Assembly (NCBI RefSeq): GCF_000376245.1
Contig: NZ_AQXM01000056.1
Coordinates: 27,677 to 91,676, forward strand
DNA length: 64,000 nt
DNA from: Acaricomes phytoseiuli DSM 14247
GTDB taxonomy: Bacteria > Actinomycetota > Actinomycetes > Actinomycetales > Micrococcaceae
Direction: 5' to 3'
A model generated the notes under the pieces. The model was not told the origin of the DNA. It did not search any database and worked only from the letters and a program-made list of their open reading frames with translations. Positions within the stretch are counted from its first letter, which is position 1; each line of letters starts with the position of its first letter. Positions 9,777 to 18,507 of this stretch are shown piece by piece. The position numbers and the translations under genes are program-made.

Positions 9777-10712
9777 TGAGACTCCTCCCGGTGAGGCGCA
9801 GGAAGACGTCCTCCAAAGAGGATCGCCGGATCAGCGAGGTCAGCGGATGCAGCCCGCGCCGGGCGGCTTCCTCGAGCACTGCTTCACCGCTCTGGGCATA
9901 GACCAGAACCCGGTCCGGCAGAATCTCAAGACGTTCGCCGATATCGGCCAACTGCTCAGCAGCCCCGGCGTTCTGCGTGGAACCGAAGCGCAATTCCGCC
10001 ACTTCCCTGGTGGAATACTCTCGGATCAGGGCAGCCGGAGAGCCCTCCGCCATGATCCGGCCCTGGTCGACGACGACGAGTCGATCACAGAGCTGCTCGG
10101 CCTCATCCATATAGTGCGTGGTCAGGATCAGCGTAGTGCCGGCTTCCTTGAGCCGGAAGAGCCGGTCCCAGAGAATGTGCCGGGCCTGCGGGTCCAGCCC
10201 CGTGGTGGGCTCATCGAGCAGCAGTATACGGGGCTCGTTCACCAGCGCCCGGGCGATGGTCAACCGGCGCTTCATGCCACCGGAGAGGTCATCGACTTTC
10301 GCTTTTGCTCTCTCGCTGAGCTGGGCGAACTCCAGCAGCTCAGCGGCCTTGGGCTTCAAGTAGCTCATCGGCAACCCGAAATACCGCCCGTAGACGATGA
10401 GGTTATCCCGGACTTTCAGTTCCTCATCCAGATTGTCCTGCTGCGGCACCACCCCCAGATGAGCCCGTACCTGGGGCCATGCTGATCCGGATCCAGGCCC
10501 ATGATGCTCAGCTCGCCGGCGCTGCGCTGGGAGACCCCGCCGATCATCCGCATCGTAGTGGACTTACCGGCGCCGTTAGGGCCCAGCAGCCCGAAGGCCT
10601 CCCCCGGTGCCACCTCGAAGCTGATGTCGTCGACAGCGGTGAAATCCCCATAGCTCTTGCGGAGATTCCGGGCAGAGATCACCGGAGCGGAGGATTTCTG
10701 TGAAAAGGGCAC
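9769..10712 (-). pseudogene. ABC transporter ATP-binding protein (DrrA-like), interrupted by a one-base frameshift
   Basis: The frame from the GTG at 10712 encodes the N-terminal part with Walker A ([12 protein letters not shown]), then shifts after DPDQHGP. A second frame continues with Q-loop [12 protein letters not shown], signature LSGGMKRRLTIARAL, Walker B ILLLDEPTTGLD, the H-loop (LTTHYMDEAEQL) and a typical DrrA C-terminal region, ending at 9769. Adding one C to the C4 run at 10473-10476 (minus strand GGCCCC) restores one reading frame of about 315 residues ([20 protein letters not shown]). This is either a real inactivating mutation or a base-calling error. If real, the exporter has no complete ATPase encoded here. 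Confidence 0.85.
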
Positions 10713-10741
10713 CCGCCCAGCCTAATCGCAACGGCACGTAG

Positions 10742-10761
10742 AGATAAGTCAAACCTTATCT
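10742..10761. promoter_or_regulatory. Inverted repeat upstream of the ABC exporter operon
   Basis: AGATAAG (10742-10748), six bases, then CTTATCT (10755-10761): a perfect 7-bp inverted repeat in the 75-base gap between the MMPL gene stop and the ABC ATPase start. Read leftward it overlaps a TTGACT that could be a -35 element. It could be a repressor operator for the exporter; a weak hairpin is the alternative, but there is no following T tract. Confidence 0.4.
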
Positions 10762-10787
10762 ACTACTTGATATCTCTTCCGCTGACC

Positions 10788-13331
10788 TCACCGCTGCTCT
10801 GCTGTTGCCTGGCCCTTCGTCGTTTCCGAGGCGAGCTGCGCCACCTTGGCCCCTTCCACATCGACATCCGGCAGGATCCGATCCAGCCAGCACGGCAGCC
10901 ACCACGCCGACCGGCCCAGAAGCCGCATCGCAGCCGGAATCAGAGTCATTCGGACCACGAAGGCGTCGATCAAAACGCCCAGGGCGAGGGCGAAACCGAG
11001 CGGCCGGACCATCGTCAGATGCGAGAAGATGAAGCCGGCGAAGACGCTCACCATGATGATCGCCGCGGCCACCACCACGGTGGCGGCATGGCTGAATCCA
11101 GTGCGCACAGCCTGCCGAGCATCCTCGCCGTGTACGAAGGCCTCCCGCATGCCGGAGACGATGAAGACCTGGTAGTCCATCGCCAGCCCGAAGAGCACCC
11201 CGATGAGAATGATCGGCAGCAGCGAGAGCACCGCACCGGGGTTCGCCACCCCGAAAATCTCGCCGAGCCAGCCCCACTGATACACCGCGACAACGGCGCC
11301 GAAACTCGCCGCGAGGGAGAGCAGGAAGCCGCCGGTGGCCAGCAGCGGCACCAGGATCGAGCGGAATACCATGAGCAGCAGCACCAGGGACAAGCCGATA
11401 ACCACGGTCAGATACAACGGAAGCGCTTCCCCGAGTTTGGCGGAGACATCCACATTGGCCGCGGTCTGCCCGGTGAGCCCTATGCTCACCCCGGTCTCCG
11501 CTTCGATCGCGCTGTTCTGGGCACGGAGATTCTTGATCACCTGAACCGTCTCCGCGCTAGCCGGCCCCTCCTCCGGAATCACCTGGAACGCGGCCACCTG
11601 CTGATCCTGGCTCAGCGCTACCGGCACCGCCGCGACGACTCCGGGAACCGCACCCAAGTCATCTGCAACATCGAACTGCTTGCTCTGCGCTTCTTCCTGA
11701 CTGAGGCCGGAAGGGAGCTGGCCGACGACGACGATGGGGCCGTTCGCGCCCGCGCCGAAGTTCTCCTCGGTCAGCCGGAAGGCCTCATAAGAACTCGACC
11801 CCACCGGCTCAGAACTGCCGTCCGGCAGTGCAAGACGCAGCTGAGTCGCGGGAAGCGCGACCAGCCCGAGCACCGCGACACCGGCCAGCAGCGTGATCAC
11901 CGGATGCCGGGTCACCAGGCCGCCCCAGCCTGAGCCCTGCGGGCGGTGGGTCTTCGCTTCGACCTGCTCTGCCTGCTCGCCCGGATGGGCTTCGGCTCGC
12001 CGCCAGGCGCGGCGCGAGATCAGCCTGCGGCCAATGAGGCTGAGCATCGCCGGGGTGAGCGTCAGCGCGATGAGCACCGCGATCAGGACGGTGGCGGCCG
12101 CGGAAAGACCCATGATCATCAGGAAGGGCAGCCCGGAGAGCGTCAGTGCCGCCAAGGCAATGACCACGGTGAGCCCGGCGAAGAGCACGGCGTTTCCGCT
12201 GGTTCCCGTTGCCGTGGCGATGGATTCGCGCACAGGCATCCCGGCGAGCAGCTGTTGGCGGTGTCTGTTGATGATGAACAGCGAATAGTCGATGCCCACG
12301 GCGAGGCCGATCATGAGCCCCAGAGCGGGGGTTACCGAATTCATCTCGATCAAGCCGCTGAGCGCCAGCGTCCCACCGATGCCCACCGCGACACCGATCA
12401 CGGCCATGAGCAGCGGCAGCCCGGCGGCGACCAGCGTGCCCAACATCACCAGCAGGACTACCGCCGCGATGACGATGCCGATGATCTCCGCGACGCCGAA
12501 GATCTGGGAGACGTCCTCGGTGATCTCTCGGGAGAAGAAGACGTTCAGCCCACCCCCGGCTTCGGAGACCGCCTGGCTGAGCATGTCCTGAACTTCCTGG
12601 CGCACCGAGGAATCGAGGTTGAACAGGGGCTGGGTGAACTGGATCCGGGCCAGGGCCACGGTGTTGTTCTCCGAGACGAAACGCAGGCCATCACTGAGCC
12701 GAAGCTGCTGCGCGGCGGTATCCAGCTCCAGGCGCTGAGCGTTCAACTGCGCCTGAGCAGCCGCCCAACGGGCCTCCCCTGCATCGTACTGAGCCTGTTG
12801 CGCGGAGAGCTGGGCCAGCTGCGCGTCCGGCACCGGGACGCCGGCGTCTTGGGCTTGACTCACTTGCCCCTGAGCCGCATCGAGCTGAACCTTGGCGGTA
12901 TCGAGCTGAGCGCGGGTCTGCTCGAGTTGAGTCTCGCCCGCGGCCAGCTGCTGACGGCCGTCGGCGAGCTGAGCCGGCCCGTTATCCAGCTGCTGCTGTT
13001 GCTGGAAGGGGTCCACGGTGCTCTGCACGTAGTCCTTGGCTTCGAGCTCGGTGAGGGCCTGTGCGACGGCGTCGCGCTGGGCTTGGGTGAAACCGTCCGG
13101 GGATTCGAACACCACCCCGCCGCTGCCGCCTGCGGCCTGCGGTAGCTCGGCTTCGAGCTTATCGAGCATCTGCTGGGTCTCGGTTCCCGGAATCTGGAAA
13201 TTATTCGTCAGCTGCCCCCGGAATGCCGCGGCTGAGGCCCCAACGGCCAGTAGGATGATCAGCCATGCGGCGATGACCGCCCAGCGGTAGGTGGCCGCGA
13301 ATTTACCGAGCCGGTAGAGCACAAAAGCCAT
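10788..13331 (-). CDS. MMPL family RND-type transporter
   Basis: 847 residues with two repeats, each with a large extracytoplasmic loop followed by a bundle of helices (near residues 270-430 and 660-810); the first helix is at about 15-35. The motif GLAVGIDYSLFIINRHR in the first half and LFGLAMDYQVFIVSGMREAF in the second are the MMPL helix-4 proton-relay segments with their Asp-Tyr pairs. The first loop carries a long Gln/Ala-rich coiled coil (about residues 105-205, heptads such as QLAAGETQLEQTRAQLDTAK), as in the MmpL/YdfJ subgroup. These proteins export lipids or small hydrophobic compounds. It lies 55 bases downstream of a TetR gene on the same strand. Confidence 0.93.
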   Translation of the reverse strand: MAFVLYRLGKFAATYRWAVIAAWLIILLAVGASAAAFRGQLTNNFQIPGTETQQMLDKLEAELPQAAGGSGGVVFESPDGFTQAQRDAVAQALTELEAKDYVQSTVDPFQQQQQLDNGPAQLADGRQQLAAGETQLEQTRAQLDTAKVQLDAAQGQVSQAQDAGVPVPDAQLAQLSAQQAQYDAGEARWAAAQAQLNAQRLELDTAAQQLRLSDGLRFVSENNTVALARIQFTQPLFNLDSSVRQEVQDMLSQAVSEAGGGLNVFFSREITEDVSQIFGVAEIIGIVIAAVVLLVMLGTLVAAGLPLLMAVIGVAVGIGGTLALSGLIEMNSVTPALGLMIGLAVGIDYSLFIINRHRQQLLAGMPVRESIATATGTSGNAVLFAGLTVVIALAALTLSGLPFLMIMGLSAAATVLIAVLIALTLTPAMLSLIGRRLISRRAWRRAEAHPGEQAEQVEAKTHRPQGSGWGGLVTRHPVITLLAGVAVLGLVALPATQLRLALPDGSSEPVGSSSYEAFRLTEENFGAGANGPIVVVGQLPSGLSQEEAQSKQFDVADDLGAVPGVVAAVPVALSQDQQVAAFQVIPEEGPASAETVQVIKNLRAQNSAIEAETGVSIGLTGQTAANVDVSAKLGEALPLYLTVVIGLSLVLLLMVFRSILVPLLATGGFLLSLAASFGAVVAVYQWGWLGEIFGVANPGAVLSLLPIILIGVLFGLAMDYQVFIVSGMREAFVHGEDARQAVRTGFSHAATVVVAAAIIMVSVFAGFIFSHLTMVRPLGFALALGVLIDAFVVRMTLIPAAMRLLGRSAWWLPCWLDRILPDVDVEGAKVAQLASETTKGQATAEQR

Positions 13332-13386
13332 GGTCTTCTTCTTTCAGGTTCAGGTCTTCAGTGGGGCTGACGACGGTTGAAAGGGG

Positions 13387-14019
13387 TCAGGGCGAGGCCG
13401 GGCTCTCCTGGAACCCATGACCTAAGTAGTCGATAGCACGGATCAGCAGTTCCCGTAACTCGGCGAGCGCAGCAGCATCGATGCGCTGGCCATTTCGGGC
13501 AGCCCAGATCTCCATCGCAGCTTTTCCGCAGGCCATCACGCTGGCGACCAGGGCTCTGGTGTAGAGAGGATCCTGATCGGGGGCGATGCGCTCCTGCGCG
13601 GCTGCGATGATCTTCTCGGTGCAGTTGGCCCAGACTTCGAGCTCGTAGCGCTCCAGAACCCGGTGCCAGCCGGCTAGCTCATAGACCTCTGCAATCGTGG
13701 AGAGGTACATCGGGTCCGCTAGCGCGATCAGGGCCTGTTTAGCCGATTCCAGCGGTGCTTCGTCAGCCGGGCGCTGCCGGAACTTGTCGATCACCTGGTC
13801 CAGGAAGTCCTCATTCAAAGAAGCGATCGCCGCTTCGGTCGAGGGGAAGTAGTTGAAAAACGTCCGGCGCGAGATCCCTGCTGCCTGCGCCACCTGGTCC
13901 ACCGTGAAGCTGCCCAAGCCGTGTTCCCGGAGCAGATCCAGGGCGGCCTGCGCGATAGCCTGGCGGGTCGAGGCTTTGTTCAGCTCGCGCCGGCTAAGTT
14001 CTGCTCCTTCCTGAATCAT
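13387..14019 (-). CDS. TetR/AcrR family transcriptional regulator
   Basis: 210 residues. The N-terminal helix-turn-helix (about residues 18-60) includes FTVDQVAQAAGISRRTFFNY, the TetR recognition helix; the C-terminal half is a helical ligand-binding domain. It is followed on the same strand by the MMPL transporter gene and most likely represses that operon and itself until a toxic compound binds. The ATG at 14017-14019 has no clear ribosome site. Operator-like repeats start 14 bases upstream, so the transcript may have a very short leader. Confidence 0.92.
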   Translation of the reverse strand: MIQEGAELSRRELNKASTRQAIAQAALDLLREHGLGSFTVDQVAQAAGISRRTFFNYFPSTEAAIASLNEDFLDQVIDKFRQRPADEAPLESAKQALIALADPMYLSTIAEVYELAGWHRVLERYELEVWANCTEKIIAAAQERIAPDQDPLYTRALVASVMACGKAAMEIWAARNGQRIDAAALAELRELLIRAIDYLGHGFQESPASP

Positions 14020-14032
14020 AATGTCTACACTA

Positions 14033-14056
14033 AGTGCAACTTTGCACTAAGTGCAA
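14033..14056. promoter_or_regulatory. Candidate TetR operator (three AGTGCAA half-sites)
   Basis: AGTGCAA (14033-14039), CT, TTGCACT (14042-14048) forms a perfect 7-bp inverted repeat, and a third AGTGCAA follows at 14050-14056. Equivalently, the 14-base unit CACTAAGTGCAACT is directly repeated. It lies just upstream of the tetR start, where autoregulated TetR operators usually sit. Binding is inferred. Confidence 0.65.
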
Positions 14057-14079
14057 CTATTCTCGATGCGGCCTTCCAG

Positions 14080-14147
14080 TTTTTGATGCCTTCCGTGACT
14101 TTTGATACCGGTCTGCGACCATCAAAAGTCACGGAAGGCATCAAAAA
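14080..14147. repeat. Dispersed palindromic repeat, copy 1
   Basis: Two perfect 27-base arms (14080-14106 and 14121-14147) flank a 14-base loop. The arm contains TGATG, CCTT, then CCGTGACTTTTGAT. It lies nine bases beyond the folD stop (leftward gene) and upstream of the tetR operator. The stem starts with U residues and ends with A residues on either strand, so no U tract follows it, unlike a standard intrinsic terminator. Copies 2 and 3 are at about 43.65 and 54.67 kb. Confidence 0.9.
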
Positions 14148-14156
14148 CGGTGCGGC

Positions 14157-15038
14157 TCAGGCGAGGGAACGCTGCGCCGCCTGAACCACATTGCGCATGA
14201 GCAGCGCCCTGGTCATCGGCCCGACGCCGCCGGGATTCGGCGAGACCCAACCCGCAACCTCGGCTACCGCAGGGTCCACATCCCCGAGCAGCCGGGGTTT
14301 GCCCGTGGCCTCATCCCGCTCCCGGGAAACCCCGACATCGAGCACAGCCGCACCCGGTTTGATCTGCTCGGGCCTGATCATATGCGCCACCCCGGCGGCG
14401 GCGATCACGATATCGGCCTGCGCCAGATGGCCGGGGAGATCCACGGTGCCGGTGTGGGTCAGCGTCACCGTGGCGTTCAACGCCCGGCGGGTCAGCAGCA
14501 GACCCAGTGCCCGACCCACGGTGACCCCGCGGCCGACGACCACCACGTGCTTTCCGGCCAACTCGATGTCATGACGCAGCAACAGCTCGATGGCACCCAC
14601 GGGAGTGCACGGCAGCGGAGTCTCGATTGGGCCATTGACATTGAGCGCCAGGAGCCCCAGATTCACCGGGTGCAGACCGTCGGCGTCCTTGGCCGGCGCA
14701 ATCCGCAACAGCACCTGCTGCTCATCCAGATGCGCAGGCAGCGGCAGCTGGACCAGGATCGCGTGCACCGCAGAGTCCGCGTTGAGCTCATCGATCACCG
14801 CCTCCAGCTCCTGCTGCGTGGTCTGCTCCGGAAGCTCCCGCTCCGCCGAGACCAGGCCGAGCTCCTGGGCGTCACGATGCTTCATCCGCACATAGGCCTG
14901 GCTCGGTGCATCCTGCCCCACCAGCACCGTGGCCAAGCCCGGAGTCACCCCCCGCTGCGCCAGCTCGGCTATCTGCTCGGTCAGCTCGGACTTAACCTCA
15001 GCTGCAATTTTTCTTCCATCGAGGATCTTGGCCGGCAT
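14157..15038 (-). CDS. folD: Methylenetetrahydrofolate dehydrogenase / methenyltetrahydrofolate cyclohydrolase
   Basis: 293 residues, the normal FolD length. It interconverts 5,10-methylene- and 10-formyl-tetrahydrofolate using NADP. The active-site segment [14 protein letters not shown] holds Y49 and K53, and the C-terminal signature [15 protein letters not shown] is intact. The start ATG is preceded by AAGGAG. It sits 25 bases downstream of glyA on the same strand, so the methylene-THF made by GlyA feeds FolD directly; purU is encoded nearby on the other strand. Confidence 0.97.
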   Translation of the reverse strand: MPAKILDGRKIAAEVKSELTEQIAELAQRGVTPGLATVLVGQDAPSQAYVRMKHRDAQELGLVSAERELPEQTTQQELEAVIDELNADSAVHAILVQLPLPAHLDEQQVLLRIAPAKDADGLHPVNLGLLALNVNGPIETPLPCTPVGAIELLLRHDIELAGKHVVVVGRGVTVGRALGLLLTRRALNATVTLTHTGTVDLPGHLAQADIVIAAAGVAHMIRPEQIKPGAAVLDVGVSRERDEATGKPRLLGDVDPAVAEVAGWVSPNPGGVGPMTRALLMRNVVQAAQRSLA

Positions 15039-15063
15039 ATCTCATAGCTCCTTGAAATGGCCG

Positions 15064-16368
15064 TTACAGGCCGGGATACAGCGGAAAATCAGCGGCCAGT
15101 TTGCTGACCCGACCCCGCAGGCTCTCGATATCCGCGGCGCGGCCTTCACGCAGCGCCTCGGCGATGATCTCGGCCACTTCGGTGAACTGCTCATCGCCGA
15201 AGCCGCGCGTAGCCAGCGCAGGGGTGCCGATCCGCAAACCGGAGGTCACCATCGGCGGGCGTGGATCGAAAGGCACGGCATTGCGGTTCACGGTGATCCC
15301 AACCTCATGCAGCAGATCTTCGGCCTGCTGGCCGTCCAACTCCGAATTCCGCAGATCCACCAGAACCAGGTGCACATCAGTGCCCCCGGTCAGCACGGAG
15401 ACTCCGGCAGCAGCGACATCGGGCTGATTCAGTCGCTCAGCCAGAATCCGGGCCCCGGAGATCACGCGATCCTGCCGCTCCCGGAATTCTTCGCTCGCCG
15501 CAGCTTTGAAAGCCACCGCTTTGGCCGCGATCACGTGCATCAGCGGGCCGCCCTGCTGGCCGGGGAACACATTGGAGTTGAGCTTCTTGGCCCAGCGGTC
15601 CGCATCGGCGGCCAGAATCAGCCCGGATCGCGGCCCGGCGAGCGTCTTATGCACGGTGGAGGTGACGATATCCGAATGCGGCACCGGATTAGGGTGCAGA
15701 CCTGCTGCGACGAGGCCGGCGAAATGCGCCATATCTGTCCAGAGCAGAGCACCGACTTCATCGGCGATCGCGCGGAAGGCACCGAAGTCCAGTTGCCGCG
15801 GATACGCCGACCAGCCGGCGATGATCACCTGCGGGCGCTCGGCTTTCGCCTGCTCCCGGAGCTTATCCATATCGATCCGGAAAGTCTCCGGTTCCACCTG
15901 GTAGGCGGCGACTTCGTAGAGCTTTCCGGAGAAATTGAGTTTCATACCGTGAGTCAGGTGCCCGCCATGGGCCAGGGAGAGACCCAGGATCTTGTCACCG
16001 GGCTGGATCATCGCGGCGAGCGCGGCGGCGTTGGCCTGCGCCCCGGAGTGCGGCTGCACATTGGCGTAGCCAGCGCCGAAAAGCGCCTTGACCCGGTCGA
16101 TAGCGAGATTCTCGGCGACATCGACGTATTCGCAGCCGCCGTAATAGCGGCGCCCCGGGTATCCTTCCGCGTATTTATTGGTCAGCACCGAACCCTGCGC
16201 CTCGAGCACCGAACGCGGAGCGAAGTTCTCCGAGGCGATCATTTCCAGGGTTGCCCGCTGGCGGCCCAGCTCATCATCGAGAACCTGAGCTATTTCCGGA
16301 TCGAATTCGGCCAGCGGCTGGTTAGTAAGCAGTTTGTGGGTGGAAGAGGCAGAAGAGACGGATGACAT
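15064..16368 (-). CDS. glyA: Serine hydroxymethyltransferase
   Basis: 434 residues from the ATG at 16366-16368, chosen because AGGAG lies seven bases upstream; the frame is open ten codons further. This PLP enzyme converts serine and THF to glycine and methylene-THF. Hallmarks: the N-terminal [27 protein letters not shown], and the Schiff-base lysine K241 in [14 protein letters not shown]. It is the first gene of a glyA-folD operon and is divergent from a flavoprotein gene at 16511 across 142 bases. I see no riboswitch-like structure in that gap. Confidence 0.97.
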   Translation of the reverse strand: MSSVSSASSTHKLLTNQPLAEFDPEIAQVLDDELGRQRATLEMIASENFAPRSVLEAQGSVLTNKYAEGYPGRRYYGGCEYVDVAENLAIDRVKALFGAGYANVQPHSGAQANAAALAAMIQPGDKILGLSLAHGGHLTHGMKLNFSGKLYEVAAYQVEPETFRIDMDKLREQAKAERPQVIIAGWSAYPRQLDFGAFRAIADEVGALLWTDMAHFAGLVAAGLHPNPVPHSDIVTSTVHKTLAGPRSGLILAADADRWAKKLNSNVFPGQQGGPLMHVIAAKAVAFKAAASEEFRERQDRVISGARILAERLNQPDVAAAGVSVLTGGTDVHLVLVDLRNSELDGQQAEDLLHEVGITVNRNAVPFDPRPPMVTSGLRIGTPALATRGFGDEQFTEVAEIIAEALREGRAADIESLRGRVSKLAADFPLYPGL

Positions 16369-16510
16369 CGGCAGCTCCTGGGTCGGGTGGATTCTCATGG
16401 TCAGGTTATCCGCTCAGAGCCGTAAGTCACCAGCTAAATACGCAGATACCCAGCTCCGTGCCGAGTTCTCTGGCTGGAATAGGTTCCAGCCAGTCATCGT
16501 TTCGGTGGAT

Positions 16511-17614
16511 ATGTACCAGGTGATCGTGATCGGCGCGGGCCAAGCAGGGCTCTCCGCGGCGTATCACCTCCAGCGCAAAGGCCTGCGGCCCGCGGAGGAT
16601 TTCCTCGTGCTCGACAGCAACTCGGGCCCCGGTGGGGCTTGGCGGCATCGCTGGCCGTCGCTGACGCTGGGTGCAGCCCACGGTATTCATGATCTGCCGA
16701 GCTTCCCTCTGAGCACTGTTTTCCCTGAAGGGCCGGGAAGCAAACGCCCCGCCTCCGAAGTGGTCGCGGAGTACTACGCCGCTTTCGAAGCCGAATACGA
16801 TCTACAGGTTCAGCGTCCGGACCGGGTGCTCTCCGTGTCCGCTGAAACTCCGGGCGCACACAGCCCGCTGACCGTTCGCGCTGGAACCGAGAGCTTCGCG
16901 GCATCACTCGTAATCAATGCCACCGGGACCTGGGACAAGCCGTACTGGCCCTACTACCCGGGAGCCCCGGGGTTCATCGGAAGGCAGCTGCACACCCATG
17001 ACTTCCGTTCCGCAGCTGAATTCACCGGCCAGCGGGTGCTAGTAGTCGGGGGCGGCACCTCAGCCGCGCAGTTCTTGCTGCAACTGCACGATGCCGGGGC
17101 GCAGACTGTCTCGTCGACCAGGCGGGAGCCGCATTTCACACCGCGGACCGACTTCGTGGAGTGGGGCCGGGATGTGGAGCGGAAGGTCAATGCCCGCACC
17201 AGTGCAGGATTGCCACCGATCAGCGTGGTCGGAGCCACCGGGCTGCCTTTGACACCGGAGTATCAGCGCGGCATCGATCAGGGAACGCTGATCTCCCGGG
17301 GGCTGCTGGATCGTTTGGAGCGGCAGGAGGCGGTGTTCGCGGACGGCAGCCGAGAAACGGTCGATGCAGTGCTGTGGGCCACCGGGTTCCGGGCCACCCT
17401 GGATCATCTGGCTCCTTTGCGGCTGCGTGAGCCAGGTGGCGGAATTCGGACCGATAGCGCAGGCGTCGGGGTGGCCAAGGAGCCTCGCCTTCTGCTGGTT
17501 GGCTATGGTGCTTCGGCGTCGACGCTGGGAGCCACCCGGGCGGGGCGCTCTGCGGCTCTTTTGACTTTGCAGCGGCTCAGAGCCCCGGTGCACGACGATC
17601 TGCCCGTACGCTAA
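16511..17614 (+). CDS. FAD/NAD(P)-dependent oxidoreductase, flavin monooxygenase-like
   Basis: 367 residues. The N-terminal FAD-binding Rossmann motif is VIGAGQAGLSAAYHL, the second dinucleotide motif is LVVGGGTSAAQFLLQ (NADP side), and VLWATGFRATLDHL matches the ATG motif of group B flavin monooxygenases (CzcO-like). The family signature FxGxxxHxxx(Y/F) is seen as FIGRQLHTHDF. The start is the ATG at 16511; a GTG six bases upstream is possible. It ends five bases before purU, so the two are probably cotranscribed, but no metabolic link with folate is known to me. Confidence 0.85.
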   Translation: MYQVIVIGAGQAGLSAAYHLQRKGLRPAEDFLVLDSNSGPGGAWRHRWPSLTLGAAHGIHDLPSFPLSTVFPEGPGSKRPASEVVAEYYAAFEAEYDLQVQRPDRVLSVSAETPGAHSPLTVRAGTESFAASLVINATGTWDKPYWPYYPGAPGFIGRQLHTHDFRSAAEFTGQRVLVVGGGTSAAQFLLQLHDAGAQTVSSTRREPHFTPRTDFVEWGRDVERKVNARTSAGLPPISVVGATGLPLTPEYQRGIDQGTLISRGLLDRLERQEAVFADGSRETVDAVLWATGFRATLDHLAPLRLREPGGGIRTDSAGVGVAKEPRLLLVGYGASASTLGATRAGRSAALLTLQRLRAPVHDDLPVR

Positions 17615-17619
17615 GACTC

Positions 17620-18507
17620 ATGAACACCGCTGTGGATTACATCCTGACGCTCTCCTGCCCGGACCAGGCAGGTATCGTTCACGCCGTCAGCGGGGCTCTC
17701 GCCGACTGCGGCGGCAACATCCTGGAATCCCAGCAATACGGCCGGCCGATGGACGGATCGCCGACTGGGTCAGAAGCGGGCGATGCGCCGAGCCGGTTTT
17801 TCATGCGGGTCAAGGCGAGCGTCAGCGCCCCGGAGGCTCGGCTGCGAGAGGCGCTCGGCACAGTGGCGGAATCCTTCGATATGGACTGGCAGCTGCACCG
17901 CAAGGATCAGCCTTTGCGCATTCTGGTCATGGCGTCCCGGGAGGCGCACTGCCTCAACGAACTGCTCTTCCAGCAGCAAAGCGGGCAGCTGCCGGTGCAG
18001 ATCCCTGCGATCGTCTCCAATCATCCTGATCTGGCGGGCCTCGCTGAGTTCTATCGAGTCCCTTTCCACCACCTTCCGGTGACCCCGCAGGGCAAACCCG
18101 ATGCCGAAGCGGCCCTTCTGCGGCTCGTCGCGGAGCACAATGTTCAGCTCGTGGTGCTGGCGCGGTATATGCAGGTCCTTTCGGACGATCTGTGCCAGCG
18201 CCTGAACGGACAGGCGATCAATATTCACCATTCTTTCCTGCCCTCGTTCAAAGGCGCGCGCCCCTACGCGCAGGCGTATTCCCGGGGCGTCAAGCTGATC
18301 GGAGCCACCGCGCATTACGTCACCCCGGATCTGGACGAGGGCCCGATCATCGAGCAGGAAGTCGTCCGGGTGGGTCACGCCATGACCCCGCCCCGGCTTG
18401 CCGCTCGGGGTCGCGCGGTGGAAGCCAGCACCCTGGCCCAGGCGGTGCGCTGGCATGCCGAGCACCGGGTACTGCTGGACGGCAACCGCACCGTTGTCTT
18501 CGACTGA
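17620..18507 (+). CDS. purU: Formyltetrahydrofolate deformylase
   Basis: 295 residues. An N-terminal ACT domain (about residues 5-90, LTLSCPDQAGIVHAVSGALA) is followed by the formyl-transferase domain with the catalytic triad N201, H203 (AINIHHSFLPSFKGA) and D239 (TPDLDEGPI). It hydrolyses 10-formyl-THF to formate and THF, balancing one-carbon pools with glycine and methionine supply. Together with folD and glyA it makes a one-carbon cluster on both strands. The start ATG is five bases after the flavoprotein stop. Confidence 0.96.
   Translation: MNTAVDYILTLSCPDQAGIVHAVSGALADCGGNILESQQYGRPMDGSPTGSEAGDAPSRFFMRVKASVSAPEARLREALGTVAESFDMDWQLHRKDQPLRILVMASREAHCLNELLFQQQSGQLPVQIPAIVSNHPDLAGLAEFYRVPFHHLPVTPQGKPDAEAALLRLVAEHNVQLVVLARYMQVLSDDLCQRLNGQAINIHHSFLPSFKGARPYAQAYSRGVKLIGATAHYVTPDLDEGPIIEQEVVRVGHAMTPPRLAARGRAVEASTLAQAVRWHAEHRVLLDGNRTVVFD

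Noticed and set aside
11946..13145. Plus-strand open frame of 399 codons opposite the MMPL gene
   Set aside because: Its product is rich in Arg, His, Gln and Gly with no hydrophobic core or motif. It mirrors the GC-rich codon pattern of the real gene.
14929..16365. Plus-strand open frame of 478 codons opposite glyA and folD
   Set aside because: glyA is complete with all catalytic residues on the other strand, and the mirror frame has no recognisable protein features.
16369..16510. Possible riboswitch in front of glyA
   Set aside because: The gap is only about 140 bases, and I see no conserved glycine- or folate-type aptamer elements or terminator hairpin.
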